Source of the DNA: Streptomyces luteolifulvus
Lineage (GTDB): Bacteria; Actinomycetota; Actinomycetes; Streptomycetales; Streptomycetaceae
DNA: 64,000 bases
Assembly: GCF_008806595.1 (NCBI RefSeq)
Contig: NZ_VZRB01000032.1
Location: 24,952 to 88,951, forward strand
Direction: 5' to 3'
Shown: positions 7,555 to 15,797 of the stretch, one piece after another
Layout of the letters: every line of letters starts with the position of its first letter
Numbering within the stretch: position 1 is the stretch's first letter
The notes under the pieces: model-generated
What the model saw: only the letters and a program-made list of their open reading frames with translations
Told to the model about the DNA's origin: nothing
Databases searched by the model: none
Translations under genes and position numbers: made by a program

Positions 7555-8141
7555 TCCGCCCCACGCTCACCGCCGACGGCCTCGCCGTCCGTCTGCCGAT
7601 CGCCGACCGCGCCGAGCAGCTGCTCGACTCCCTGGCCCTCGCATACGCCGAGCACCCCGACGACGTCGGCGCACTGCTCGCTACGCACGCCGCGAACGTC
7701 GTCCGCCTCGATCACGCCGTCGTGAGCGAGGACATGCCCGAGTACGAGCGGTCGATGCGTGCCGCCGCCGCCGACGGGACCCGCGAGGCCCTGCTCGCCG
7801 AGGCACCGCCCGCCGACAGCCTCGACGACCTGCTCGACCCCGACGACGCGCTCACCCTCGCCCAGCGCATCGCCGGCCTCGCCGCACACATCGACCCCCG
7901 CGCCGCCGTAAAGGGCATGCAACACCGCGCCCCGTCGTGCGACCACAACCAGGGCGTACACGGCCGGCACCACGCCGACGGCCGCCGGTACTGCAACGCG
8001 TGCAACAACCCCGCGACCGCGGACGGTTGCGCCCACGGGAACCCCCGGTGCGGCGCCCAGCCCGTACGGCCGTACCCGTGCGGGTGGCGATGCGACGACC
8101 ACCAACCGGCCCGCACCCGCCCCTACTTCACCGCCGCATGA
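7551..8141 (+). CDS. phage early protein with Cys/His-rich C-terminus
   Basis: 196-residue protein. Residues 1-120 are helical and acidic. The last ~70 residues hold about eight cysteines and several histidines (CDHNQGVHG, YCNACNNPA, CGWRCDDHQP), a pattern that suggests one or two structural zinc sites. Start overlaps the previous stop (ATGA). Zinc-binding early proteins of actinophages often act in replication or nucleic-acid binding, but no specific role can be assigned. Confidence 0.72.
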   Translation: MIRPTLTADGLAVRLPIADRAEQLLDSLALAYAEHPDDVGALLATHAANVVRLDHAVVSEDMPEYERSMRAAAADGTREALLAEAPPADSLDDLLDPDDALTLAQRIAGLAAHIDPRAAVKGMQHRAPSCDHNQGVHGRHHADGRRYCNACNNPATADGCAHGNPRCGAQPVRPYPCGWRCDDHQPARTRPYFTAA

Positions 8142-8199
8142 CTGGCCCGGCGGCGAGGACGAACCGCCGGCGCCCCACCCCGACAGGAGCACAACCCCC

Positions 8200-9153
8200 G
8201 TGACGTGGTTCAAAGTCGACGACACCTCGCACGCGCACCCCAAGCTGTTGAGGGCCGGAAACGCCGCCCTCGGCCTGTGGGTCCGCGCCGGCGCCTACGC
8301 CGCCCAGCACCTCACCGAGGGAGTGATACCGGGCGTCGTCGCCCAGCTGTACGGCACCGCCCCCCAGGCCCGGAAGCTGGTCGCGTCCGGCTTGTGGCAC
8401 GCCCACGGGCACGACTGCACCCGATGCAAGCAGCCGCCCGCCGGCGACTACGTGATGCATGACTTCCTGATCTACAACCCGAGCCGAGCGCGCGTCGAGG
8501 ACGAGCGAGCCAAGGCCGCCGACCGGCAGCAGCGGGCCCGCGAACGCGCCGCCGAGCAGCGGAACCAGGAGCGTAATCCGCTCGATTCGTCGGCGAATCG
8601 TCCGCGAATCGACGACGATCCGAGGCAGGAAAATCGCGAACCGTCCGCGAATCAAATCGAGTTCCCGGAAGACATCGCAGGTCAGGGCGAACCGTCACAG
8701 CGTGACGAGGTCGACCCGTCACGGTCCCCCCGACCCGACCCGACCCGCCCCGCTGTACCTCCTACGGAGGTACAGCAAGCTAGCTACGGCTCGACCCCCG
8801 CCGTCCCGCCGAGCCTTCGGCCGTTGCGTGACGCGCTCACCGCCGCCGGCGTCGTCGTCGAGTGGTCCCTCGCCGAGGCCGATTGGTTCCGCCTCGAAGC
8901 GATCGTGAAGCGGACCGCTGTCCCCGCCCTGGTCGATCACGCCCGCGAGCAGTGGCGCCGCGCCCGTTCCCGCCCCCGCAGCGTGCGCTACTTCCTGCCC
9001 GGCTGGACCGCACTCCCGCCCGTGCCGGCCGGCGCCCCGACCGCCCCCGGGGCCGACGTGATCCCCCTCGACGCCGCCCGCCCAGGCCGCGTGGCCCGCG
9101 CCGCCGACATGTTCGCCGCCGCCCTCAACTCGCCTCAGGAGCACGCCAGATGA
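8200..9153 (+). CDS. replication-initiator/organiser-like protein
   Basis: 317 residues. The N-terminal ~75 residues (FKVDDTSHAHPKLLRAG, then ALGLWVRAGAYAAQHLTEG) resemble the winged-helix N-terminal domain of phage replisome organisers; a charged Pro/Gln-rich linker (about 100-205) leads to a helical C-terminal domain (LRDALTAAGVVVEWSLAEAD). This two-domain plan with a disordered linker resembles DnaD-like or primosomal phage proteins. GTG start with AGGAG at 12 nt. Lower GC and different codon use in the linker (8570-8700) suggest a mosaic junction. Role inferred. Confidence 0.6.
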   Translation: MTWFKVDDTSHAHPKLLRAGNAALGLWVRAGAYAAQHLTEGVIPGVVAQLYGTAPQARKLVASGLWHAHGHDCTRCKQPPAGDYVMHDFLIYNPSRARVEDERAKAADRQQRARERAAEQRNQERNPLDSSANRPRIDDDPRQENREPSANQIEFPEDIAGQGEPSQRDEVDPSRSPRPDPTRPAVPPTEVQQASYGSTPAVPPSLRPLRDALTAAGVVVEWSLAEADWFRLEAIVKRTAVPALVDHAREQWRRARSRPRSVRYFLPGWTALPPVPAGAPTAPGADVIPLDAARPGRVARAADMFAAALNSPQEHAR

Positions 9154-9833
9154 CCCGGGAAGAAGTCGCCGCCCTGCTCGCCTATGCCGTGCGCCTCGAC
9201 CCGCGGAGCGCCCCGACGGACCAGGCCGCCGCCGAGGAAACCCTCGACCAGTGGGCCGACCTGCTCGACGACGTACCGCCGACCGCGCCGCACCCCGCCG
9301 GCCGGCACTGGGACGCCGCACAGGTCGTACGCCATCACATAGCAACCAGCCCGTACCCGATCAAGCCGTCGGACGTGTCGCGCCCGTGGCACAGCTTCCG
9401 GCGCGACGTGGTCGACCGGCACCACGACCCCGTTCCCGCCGCCGATCCGGACAACCCCGAGGCGTACCGGGCCGAGCTGCTCGGCACCCGGCACGCCGTA
9501 GCCGTCGGTGCCGCCCCAGCCGCGACCTTCCGCGAGTTGACCGGCGGGCCCGCCCCCGAGGTCGCCGAACGCCTCGCCGCCCTCGGCGAGTATGTCCCGC
9601 GCACCGTCGCCGCCACCCTCGCCGAGTTCCGGCCGCGCCGCGCCGAGCGCGAACGCCTCGCCGTCGAGGGACTGCCCGACCCGCTCGACGTGGCGTGCAC
9701 GTACGAGCAGTGTCGCGCCCACGCCGGCGAGCCGTGCGTCAACTACCGCCGCAACCCGCGCAGCACTGCGCACCCGTCCCGCCTCGACCTCGCCACCGCC
9801 CGCCGCTACGCCCCGAAGGAGCCGGCCGCATGA
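9150..9833 (+). CDS. phage early protein with C-terminal zinc motif
   Basis: 227 residues. The C-terminal part contains CTYEQCRAHAGEPCVNYRR followed by HPSRLDLA, the recurrent actinophage C-x4-C-x6-C...H...R motif usually read as a small zinc finger. The ATG overlaps the previous stop and has a CAGGAG site, so it is coupled to the replication-like gene. The N-terminal ~150 residues look like a helical domain (WHSFRRDVVDRHHDPVP). A replication or DNA-binding accessory role is plausible but not shown. Confidence 0.7.
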   Translation: MTREEVAALLAYAVRLDPRSAPTDQAAAEETLDQWADLLDDVPPTAPHPAGRHWDAAQVVRHHIATSPYPIKPSDVSRPWHSFRRDVVDRHHDPVPAADPDNPEAYRAELLGTRHAVAVGAAPAATFRELTGGPAPEVAERLAALGEYVPRTVAATLAEFRPRRAERERLAVEGLPDPLDVACTYEQCRAHAGEPCVNYRRNPRSTAHPSRLDLATARRYAPKEPAA

Positions 9834-10297
9834 AGCGCAACAAGAAACACCCCGACCGCGCCCCGCACCGACGCCGCGCCTCGGCGACGGACCGTACGAA
9901 GAACACCAAGTCGTTCCGCGTGACGGGATCATGGGACAAGCGCCCCAACCGGCCCGCCATCAAGGCCACGTCCGACCGGCACGCCCGCGACCGGATCGCC
10001 CGCGAGATGCGCGACCAAGGCGCATACGTGATCGTTGAGCAGCACCGCGGACACGGCCAGTGGCGCACGCTATACGAACTCGACGGGCCCGCCCTGCTCG
10101 CCGAGCACCGGCGGGCCGCCGAGGAGCAGCGCCGGCAGGCCGTCGAGGAGCGCCGTCGGGCCGAGCAGGTCGAGGCCGCCGCCGAGCAGTCCGAGCGCGA
10201 CCGCGCCGGCCTCGCCCGCCTCATGGTGCGCCCGCCAGTCGCCCGCGAGCAGTGCGGACGCCGCGACGCCCGGCACGTCACCGGGGCACAGCGATGA
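9830..10297 (+). CDS. basic coiled-coil early protein
   Basis: Unrecognised, very basic 155-residue protein: residues 1-70 are Lys/Arg-rich, and about 85-135 form a charged coiled coil (EEQRRQAVEERRRAEQVEAA). ATGA overlap with the previous gene. Basic N-terminus and coiled coil fit a nucleic-acid-binding oligomer. Confidence 0.65.
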   Translation: MKRNKKHPDRAPHRRRASATDRTKNTKSFRVTGSWDKRPNRPAIKATSDRHARDRIAREMRDQGAYVIVEQHRGHGQWRTLYELDGPALLAEHRRAAEEQRRQAVEERRRAEQVEAAAEQSERDRAGLARLMVRPPVAREQCGRRDARHVTGAQR

Positions 10298-10464
10298 TCC
10301 CGCCGGCCGCCGTCGCCATCGTGCGCGCCGCCGTCGAGATCACCCTCGGCAACGGCCTACGCAGCGCCGGCGACATGGCCGAGCAGGTCGTCGAGGAACT
10401 GACGGCGATGGGGTGGACGATCACCCTCGACGAGCCCGACGACGACCGCCCAGCAGCCGCGTAG
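10294..10464 (+). CDS. small early protein (56 aa)
   Basis: Short acidic protein starting at an ATG that overlaps the previous stop. A single amphipathic helix region (MAEQVVEELTAMG) precedes an acidic tail. Last gene of the first early operon; the next control region begins immediately. Confidence 0.6.
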   Translation: MIPPAAVAIVRAAVEITLGNGLRSAGDMAEQVVEELTAMGWTITLDEPDDDRPAAA

Positions 10465-10486
10465 CCCGGAAATCGAATCGACCAAG

Positions 10487-10518
10487 GGTCACACACGAGA
10501 GCTATCGTTCGTTCGTGA
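10487..10518. promoter_or_regulatory. second control region with the TATCGTTC..GTGA motif
   Basis: Between the 56-aa gene and the HNH gene. It contains GTCACAC, then ACGAGA, then TATCGTTCGTTCGTGA (10503-10518). The same elements occur in the divergent control region (GTCACACGAGA near 6653, TATCGTTCGTGA at 6709). TATCG and CGATA flank the motif as a dyad. No clear -35/-10 pair is seen. Confidence 0.5.
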
Positions 10519-10580
10519 GCGATACAGCTCGCACGAGAAAGAACATTCTGAACGGCTACATCCCGACGGAGGTACATCCC

Positions 10581-11093
10581 ATGGACCGGCCCACCCCGGC
10601 CCAGCGGTTCGCCGACAAGGTGACCACCGCCGGCCCCTGGTCACTCCGCCGGAACTGCCTCGGCCCATGCCACCCGTGGGACGGCGCCCAGAACGAAAAG
10701 GGCTACGGCACGTTTTGGGTCGACGGCCGCACCGTCAAGGCCCACCGCTACGCCTACGAGCAGGCCAACGGCCCCATACCCGCCGGCCTCGAAGTCGACC
10801 ACCGGTGCCGCCGCCGTGAGTGCGTCGCCCCCTCCCACCTCGAAGCCGTCACACACCGCACGAACATCCTCCGCTCGACGAACCACGTCGCCGCCCGCGC
10901 CGCCGTCACGCACTGCCCCGCCGGCCACCGCTACGACCGGGCGAACACCATCCGCGCGAAGAACGGAACGAGGAAGTGCCGGGCGTGCAAGAACGCATCC
11001 GCCCGCGCCACCCGCGCCGCGAAGCGCGAGGCCCGCCTCGCCGTCGTCGAGCCCATCCGACCGACCGTCCCCACCCTCGAAAGGGCCGCGTAA
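10581..11093 (+). CDS. HNH endonuclease
   Basis: 170 residues with an HNH-type core: AHRYAYEQANG, then EVDHRCRRRECVAPSHLE (the first catalytic His after Asp and the paired cysteines) and HRTNILR. A C-terminal zinc-ribbon-like CPAGH...CRACK segment follows (the CRAC cysteines). This matches the free-standing homing-type or packaging HNH nucleases of actinophages. It lies in the early region, away from terminase, so a homing or replication role is more likely than packaging. ATG with GGAGG nine nt upstream; its own control region lies immediately upstream. Confidence 0.85.
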   Translation: MDRPTPAQRFADKVTTAGPWSLRRNCLGPCHPWDGAQNEKGYGTFWVDGRTVKAHRYAYEQANGPIPAGLEVDHRCRRRECVAPSHLEAVTHRTNILRSTNHVAARAAVTHCPAGHRYDRANTIRAKNGTRKCRACKNASARATRAAKREARLAVVEPIRPTVPTLERAA

Positions 11094-11096
11094 CCC

Positions 11097-11582
11097 ATGA
11101 GTGGCGAGACCACCATCACCATGACCGGCAACGTCGTTGCCGACCCTGAGCTCAGGTTCACCCCGTCCGGCGCCGCCGTGACGAACTTCCGCATGGCCTC
11201 GACGCCCCGGAAGTTCAACCGCCAGACCAACGAATGGGAAGACGGCGAGCCGCTGTTCCTCGGCGTGGCCGTGTGGCGCCAGCAGGCCGAGCACGTCGCC
11301 GAGTCCATCCAGCGCGGCATGCGCGTGATCGTCGTGGGCCGACTCACGCAGCGCCAGTACGAGGCCACCGACGGCAGCAAGCGCAGCAGTTACGAGATTC
11401 GGGCCGACGAGGTCGCCCCGTCGTTGCTGCGCGCGACCGCCGTCGTGACCAAGGCCAACGGCAACACCCAAGGCGCCCAGCAGCCCGCCCAGTCGCACGG
11501 CCAGCAGCACGAGGGATACGCCCAGCAGCCCGCCGGCAACCCGTGGGCTACCCAGAGATACAACGCCGAGCCCCCATTTTGA
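11097..11582 (+). CDS. ssb: single-stranded DNA-binding protein
   Basis: 161 residues: an N-terminal OB-fold (TGNVVADPELRFTPSG, NFRMAST, GMRVIVVGRLTQRQYE), a Gln/Gly-rich linker and a C-terminal tip ending EPPF, a variant of the usual DDIPF tip that recruits replication partners. Phage SSB coats ssDNA during replication and recombination. It starts 3 nt after the HNH stop, within the same transcript. The weaker acidic tip may mean altered host-partner binding. Confidence 0.92.
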   Translation: MSGETTITMTGNVVADPELRFTPSGAAVTNFRMASTPRKFNRQTNEWEDGEPLFLGVAVWRQQAEHVAESIQRGMRVIVVGRLTQRQYEATDGSKRSSYEIRADEVAPSLLRATAVVTKANGNTQGAQQPAQSHGQQHEGYAQQPAGNPWATQRYNAEPPF

Positions 11583-11599
11583 TCACACCCGAAGGCACG

Positions 11600-11788
11600 C
11601 TAATCACTTTGGGCGCGTTCCAAGATCTTGTCCAGGACCGCTCCAATGGCGATATACGCCACGGCCAGTTCTGCGTGCGGCTCCCGCTTTGCCCCCTGCA
11701 TTGCAGACGTGCGATGACGATCCGCCTCGCTTTGAGCCCACTCCCGACCAGCGCGGATGCCGTCCACCAATCGATTCACATCAGTCAT
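11600..11788 (-). CDS. reverse-strand small helical protein
   Basis: 62-residue protein on the minus strand, opposite to the surrounding early genes. Third positions are less GC-rich than its neighbours, and the sequence (NRLVDGIRAGREWAQSEADR, AVAYIAIGAVLDKILERA) reads as a compact helical protein. A GGTGAG site precedes the ATG. It converges with ssb, 18 nt apart. It looks like an inserted moron. The remaining 199 bp to 11987 hold nothing I can name. Confidence 0.55.
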   Translation of the reverse strand: MTDVNRLVDGIRAGREWAQSEADRHRTSAMQGAKREPHAELAVAYIAIGAVLDKILERAQSD

Positions 11789-11987
11789 GCGCCGAAGGTC
11801 TCACCGGCATACCGGGCGTCGCCCACAACATGCACCAGAGCGATGTGCAATCACCCATTTCCACCACGCCCGCGACCGGTCGCCGGCCCGCCCGCGCGCG
11901 CGAAGCACGCCCGTTCGTGTGCATCGCGCCCGTGGTGACCGTCGCCCCGCATACAACCCCTCGAACCCGAGCCAGGAGCCACGCCCC

Positions 11988-12023
11988 ATGACCCGCATTC
12001 CCTACGAGCAGGCCCTCGCGTGA
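11988..12023 (+). CDS. 11-codon upstream ORF (possible leader peptide)
   Basis: ATG with AGGAG eight nt upstream encodes MTRIPYEQALA and stops in a GTGA overlap with the next gene. The good ribosome site belongs to this ORF, not to the next gene, so it may couple translation of the membrane protein that follows. Confidence 0.4.
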   Translation: MTRIPYEQALA

Positions 12024-12235
12024 GTGGCGCAACGTGGGCGATCGTCCTTGCCCTGGTCGTCGCGTCCGGCGTGCCCCTCGGCCTGTGGGCATGCCGGCGC
12101 GACCCCGGCCCCCTCGCCTGCACCTGCGACACCGACCGCGCCCTGTTGCGCCTCGCCAAGGGGGAAGGCCGATGCCCCCGCAACTGCATCACGTGCCGAG
12201 TGATCACCGAACGCGCCCAAGAGAACAACAGATGA
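12020..12235 (+). CDS. small membrane protein with Cys-rich tail
   Basis: 71 residues: one N-terminal transmembrane helix (about 5-24, WAIVLALVVASGVPLGLWA), then a short Cys-rich segment (CTCDTDR, CPRNCITC). GTG start overlaps the stop of an 11-codon ORF. No family recognised. The cysteines could bind metal or form disulphides outside the membrane. Confidence 0.65.
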   Translation: MSGATWAIVLALVVASGVPLGLWACRRDPGPLACTCDTDRALLRLAKGEGRCPRNCITCRVITERAQENNR

Positions 12236-12289
12236 CCACCACCGCCGAGCCTCGCCGCCGTCAGCACTGAGCACAGGAGCAGCCACACC

Positions 12290-13123
12290 ATGATGACCAC
12301 CCTTGCCCCCGCCGCCCTGCCCGTCTCCCGCCGCGCCGCGGTCGACCTCGCCGCCGTGCGCGAGCAGTGGGGCGACCTGCTCGCCGCCATCAACCACCGA
12401 CCGGCCGCGGAGTGGCCGCCGCGCGAGGCCCGCGGATTCCTCGACCAGCTCGCCGCCGACGACCGCGCCGAGGACGACGACGCGATGCCCGTCGAGGCCG
12501 TCGTCGGTCGGCTCCCGCTCACCATCCGCGAACACCCCGCCCCGCTCAACCTCGACGCCCTCGACGCCGCCCTCGCCGTCGAGCGCGACCTGTTCGGCCT
12601 CGCCGACGCCGTCGCCGAGCAGGTGCAGCGCTCCATACGGCCGGCCCGTGGCGCTCACGGCCGGTTCATCTCCGACCAGGTCGACGCCGCCGACCCGGCA
12701 CGGTGGCACCCGCCGACGCACCGCGACGCCGGCCCCGCGAGCGCCGCCTCGGCCGGTAGCCGCGCGTACGGGCTGCATTGGGCCGCCGTATGGCTGGAGG
12801 GGCGCGCCCTCGGTGAGGACATGGGCGACGTGTTCGAGCCCATGTCGGCCCGCCTGCTCGACGAGGTCGCGGCGACCGCCCGCCGCGCGCGCCACACGAT
12901 CGAGCGCGCCCTCGGCCGCAACGGACGCACGACCACCCTCGACGAGCCGTGCCCGTTCTGCCGCGGGCAGCTCGCCGCCCACACCCGACCCGGGGGCGAA
13001 CCGGTCGTCACCTGCTCGACCGGCGAGGCGTGCGAGGCCCCCGTCGACCTCGACGGCCGGCGCCGGGCGTGGCGAGGCGCCGATCTCGTTGGATTGTGGG
13101 TCGCTCTCAGCGCAAAGCGGTGA
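12290..13123 (+). CDS. phage early protein with C-terminal zinc ribbon
   Basis: 277 residues. The first ~215 look helical; the end carries CPFCRGQL...CSTGEACEAP, a likely zinc ribbon. ATG with AGGAG 12 nt upstream. A 12-codon ORF (12232-12270) lies just before it. The protein closes the second early block, and a large folded region follows. No function can be assigned. Confidence 0.7.
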   Translation: MMTTLAPAALPVSRRAAVDLAAVREQWGDLLAAINHRPAAEWPPREARGFLDQLAADDRAEDDDAMPVEAVVGRLPLTIREHPAPLNLDALDAALAVERDLFGLADAVAEQVQRSIRPARGAHGRFISDQVDAADPARWHPPTHRDAGPASAASAGSRAYGLHWAAVWLEGRALGEDMGDVFEPMSARLLDEVAATARRARHTIERALGRNGRTTTLDEPCPFCRGQLAAHTRPGGEPVVTCSTGEACEAPVDLDGRRRAWRGADLVGLWVALSAKR

Positions 13124-13138
13124 CTGGCTTCGCGGGAG

Positions 13139-13197
13139 AGGGCAGCACGGCAACCCTGGGTAAGGGGATCCCCCAGTGTCGCCGCTATCGCTGCCCT
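13139..13197. terminator. nested hairpin after early block
   Basis: AGGGCAGC (13139-13146) can pair with GCTGCCCT (13190-13197) around an inner CTGGG/CCCAG stem and the palindrome GGGGATCCCC (13164-13173). No T tract. It lies between the zinc-ribbon gene and a reverse-strand small gene. Confidence 0.45.
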
Positions 13198-13219
13198 CCG
13201 AACCGCTACGCGCGATTCC

Positions 13220-13345
13220 TTAAAGATCGTGGCGAACAAGCTCCACAATCACAGCCCACAGGGCGCGAACGCCCAGTGCTACGGCTGCACGTGCAGCAAG
13301 CTCGCGCATGAGCTCTGCCCGCCTGGTCGAGGGTTTCTCGGCCAT
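13220..13345 (-). CDS. reverse-strand 41-aa small protein
   Basis: On the minus strand an ATG (13345) is preceded by the very strong site AAGGAGGAGGAGAC and encodes 41 residues: a charged start (MAEKPSTRRAELMRELAAR) and a hydrophobic amphipathic helix (AAVALGVRALWAVIVELV). It ends at TAA (13222-13220). It could be a small membrane-active or regulatory peptide. It lies opposite to the early genes in a 447-bp gap; the rest of that gap is promoter-like and hairpin sequence. Confidence 0.55.
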   Translation of the reverse strand: MAEKPSTRRAELMRELAARAAVALGVRALWAVIVELVRHDL

Positions 13346-13513
13346 GTCTCCTCCTCCTTGTTCGGGTTCGCCGGGCGTCATGACCCCGACGGCCCGACTC
13401 CCGGCGACCCTCCCCAGATGGGAAGCGGAGACAGGTCCAACTTAGCGATCAGCACAGGGCGTTGATAAGAGCACACCTCTTGTGTACCCAGTTCAGAACT
13501 TAGTACAGTCAGT

Positions 13514-13536
13514 TCCGCCGGACGTCACCCGGCGGA
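13514..13536. promoter_or_regulatory. hairpin in the leader of the 494-aa gene
   Basis: TCCGCCGG (13514-13521) and CCGGCGGA (13529-13536) form an 8-bp stem with a 7-nt loop, 34 nt before the ATG. Upstream, TTGATA (about 13463) and the dyad GTTCAGAAC are possible promoter or operator elements. It may protect the mRNA 5' end. Confidence 0.4.
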
Positions 13537-13570
13537 CCCGCAGACCGACCAGCCCAAGGGAGCAACCCCA

Positions 13571-15055
13571 ATGAGCGCAGTCACCATCCCCGGCGCCCTC
13601 GCCGACTACGTCACCGATCAGTTCATCGGAGACGACGAGACCGCCGCTGTCCTCGACGCCGCCCGTCGCGGTCGTGGCCGGACTCTGGTCATCGAGCCGA
13701 CCAGCCCGCGCATCCTGCACGTCATCAGCCGGTACGCCGAAAGCGTGCTCGCCATGAAGCGCAACCGCGCCCAGCGCGACGCCGCCCGCCTGTGGATCAA
13801 GCGCGCCGGTAACTCCCCGGCCCGCATGGTCCACCACTTCACCAGCACCGGCACGGCCTACAACCACACCCAGACCCGCTACGACATCCGCGACGGTGAC
13901 GTACTGGTCATCCACTCCGAGCAGGTTGTCGGCATCCTGGTCAGCGCCTACCCCGCCGCCATCACCAAGGAGAACGGCGACCTTCACACCCTCACCGCGC
14001 CGGCCCGCGAGATCGAGGGCGGCACGTACGCAGCGAGCGCCGAGGCCGCCGAGCAGATCGCCCGCAGCTACGGTTTCCCCCTCGCTGGCGAGGAGACCGA
14101 GCCGGCCCCCTACGCCGAGGGCGCCCGCGTGCAGCAGGGCAACCGCACCGGCACGGTTACCGCCGTCAACGTGCCCATGTTCCACCTCGACACACAGACC
14201 ACCACCCGCGACAACGTGACCATTGAGTGGGACCACGGCACCACCTCGACCATCCACCCGAGCCATGTCGAGCCCGCCAACGAGACCACCGAGGAGATCG
14301 AGGCGCAGCAGGCCGCCGCCGAGGTGACCGAGATCGAGGCCAGCGCCGGCACATGGCGGGGCGAGTGGATCGGCGAGGAGTCGGCCGGCGACACCCTGTT
14401 CGACGTCGAGCCGGCCGCCGAACAGGGCGCCCTGTTCACCGAAGGCGACCAGCCCGCCCGCGAGGCCATCGCTGTGCGCATGACCCCGGAGCCGGCCGGC
14501 CTCGCCCGCATCCGCGCCAAGGCCGCGGCCGACCGCGAGGCGTACCGCGCCGAGATGGACGAGCGGCAGGCCGCCGACCACATCGCCCACGGCGCCCCCG
14601 TACCGGCCGCCCTACAGGCCCGCATCGACGCGCGCCGCGCCGAGGCCGCCGCCGAGCCGGCCGAGACCCTGCCCGCCCGCCGCGTAATCGAGGGCGTGAT
14701 CGTGGGACACGCCGGCGCCGCGGAGGGCAGCACCCCGGCGGACGCCGGACACCCGAACGTGATCGCCGCCCGCGCCACCCTCGACGGCCTCGCCGTCGCC
14801 CGCATGACCGACCACCACGACGTGAGCGACCCGACCGAGGCCGAGCAGGACGTACGCGGCTATCTGGTCGACCCGCGCGAGGGAAACCGCGTCGCCGTCT
14901 ACTGGCTTGAGGGCGGGCGCACCATCCGCCGCGACACCCCCGGGCACGGCCCCGCCCTCGAATGCCTCGCCGACCGCCTCGAACGCCGCGGCTGGAGGGT
15001 CGAGAAGATGCTCAGGTCCTCGCAGTGCGTCTTTGCCCACCGCCCGACGAGCTAA
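13571..15055 (+). CDS. large early protein of unknown function (494 aa)
   Basis: Unrecognised. Visible parts: an N-terminal domain (1-165, with VLVIHSEQVVGILVSAYP), a small beta-rich domain (about 180-235, RTGTVTAVNVPMFHL, IEWDHGTTSTIHPSHVEP), an acidic and then Arg/Ala-rich helical linker (about 240-385) and a C-terminal domain (about 415-494, VAVYWLEGGRTI, LERRGWRVEKML). ATG with GGGAG eight nt upstream. It is a single-gene unit between a folded leader and a strong terminator-like hairpin, so it is probably expressed separately from its neighbours. Confidence 0.7.
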   Translation: MSAVTIPGALADYVTDQFIGDDETAAVLDAARRGRGRTLVIEPTSPRILHVISRYAESVLAMKRNRAQRDAARLWIKRAGNSPARMVHHFTSTGTAYNHTQTRYDIRDGDVLVIHSEQVVGILVSAYPAAITKENGDLHTLTAPAREIEGGTYAASAEAAEQIARSYGFPLAGEETEPAPYAEGARVQQGNRTGTVTAVNVPMFHLDTQTTTRDNVTIEWDHGTTSTIHPSHVEPANETTEEIEAQQAAAEVTEIEASAGTWRGEWIGEESAGDTLFDVEPAAEQGALFTEGDQPAREAIAVRMTPEPAGLARIRAKAAADREAYRAEMDERQAADHIAHGAPVPAALQARIDARRAEAAAEPAETLPARRVIEGVIVGHAGAAEGSTPADAGHPNVIAARATLDGLAVARMTDHHDVSDPTEAEQDVRGYLVDPREGNRVAVYWLEGGRTIRRDTPGHGPALECLADRLERRGWRVEKMLRSSQCVFAHRPTS

Positions 15056-15064
15056 TCAACCACC

Positions 15065-15090
15065 GGCCCGCCCTCGACCGAGGGCGGGCC
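15065..15090. terminator. strong hairpin after the 494-aa gene
   Basis: GGCCCGCCCTCG (15065-15076) and CGAGGGCGGGCC (15079-15090) are perfect inverted repeats with a minimal loop. GC-rich stems without T tracts are common Streptomyces terminators. Confidence 0.6.
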
Positions 15091-15114
15091 CCGCCCCCAT
15101 CAGGAGCAACCGGA

Positions 15115-15414
15115 ATGACCGCGCAAGAGCCCGCAATTGTCACGGCCGAGCAGTTGGCCAAAGAAGTAACGGCCCTGGTGCGCCGTTACGAGCGCGGCCA
15201 GGAGCAACAACGACAGCTTGCTGACTCCCTTGAGCTTCGGATGAGCCGAGCCGTCAAGGCGCGGAAGGAGTGGAAGGAGGTCGAGAAGGACTTGCCCAGC
15301 CTGCTGGTCGAAGTTCGCGACGCGGGATGGGAACCGAAGCAAATCGCGACGCTCTTCGACCTCACCGAGTCGTACGTGTATCGCAAGCTGCGCGAACACG
15401 GCTCCGCGCAGTAG
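15115..15414 (+). CDS. small coiled-coil/HTH protein
   Basis: 99 residues: a coiled coil (about 10-65, RRYERGQEQQRQLADSLELR) followed by a helix-turn-helix (about 70-95, WEPKQIATLFDLTESYVYRK). Likely a DNA-binding regulator; position between two hairpins just ahead of the late genes makes a late-gene control role possible. ATG with AGGAG nine nt upstream. Confidence 0.65.
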   Translation: MTAQEPAIVTAEQLAKEVTALVRRYERGQEQQRQLADSLELRMSRAVKARKEWKEVEKDLPSLLVEVRDAGWEPKQIATLFDLTESYVYRKLREHGSAQ

Positions 15415-15430
15415 ACCCCGCGCATAGACG

Positions 15431-15469
15431 CGGGCCCGCACACGGTGACGTCACCACCGGGCGGGCCCG
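15431..15469. terminator. nested palindromic hairpin
   Basis: CGGGCCCGC (15431-15439) pairs with GCGGGCCCG (15461-15469); the loop contains the perfect 12-bp palindrome GGTGACGTCACC (15444-15455). The palindrome could also be a protein-binding site. Confidence 0.5.
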
Positions 15470-15497
15470 ACTAACCACGATGGGAGCAACCCCCACC

Positions 15498-15791
15498 ATG
15501 ACCACCGCCAACCCTACCCAGCAGCCAGCCAAGGCCCCGAACCTCCCGCCGCCCGTAGGCCGGTCTCTCTCGGTGCGCATCCTCGACGAAGGCATGCACG
15601 ACGATCTGCGCGTGATCATGCAGACCGGTTGCGACGCCTCGACCGCCGTCCGACAGGCGTTACTCATCCTCGCCAACGTGTACGACGGAGCATGGAAGCG
15701 CGGGCACTACCCGCCCGGCGTCGCACCCGAAATCGTGACGGCGAACATCAAGCCGTACCGCCCCGTCCGACAGCCTGACCAGGGCGTATGA
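15498..15791 (+). CDS. ribbon-helix-helix-like small protein
   Basis: 97 residues. The middle (SLSVRILDEGMHDDLRVIMQ, then DASTAVRQALLILANVY) matches the strand-helix-helix layout of CopG/Arc-type DNA-binding proteins; the N-terminus is Pro/Ala-rich. ATG with GGGAG 12 nt upstream. Last gene before the 780-bp gap leading to terminase, so it may be a late regulator. Assignment by pattern only. Confidence 0.5.
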   Translation: MTTANPTQQPAKAPNLPPPVGRSLSVRILDEGMHDDLRVIMQTGCDASTAVRQALLILANVYDGAWKRGHYPPGVAPEIVTANIKPYRPVRQPDQGV

Positions 15792-15797
15792 CAACTG

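Noticed and set aside
12232..12270. 12-codon ORF before the zinc-ribbon early gene
   Set aside because: No ribosome site and no overlap with the next start; too short to support.
13124..13570. tRNA or structured ncRNA in the 447-bp gap
   Set aside because: No cloverleaf or T-loop consensus was found; the structure is explained by simple hairpins and a small reverse gene.
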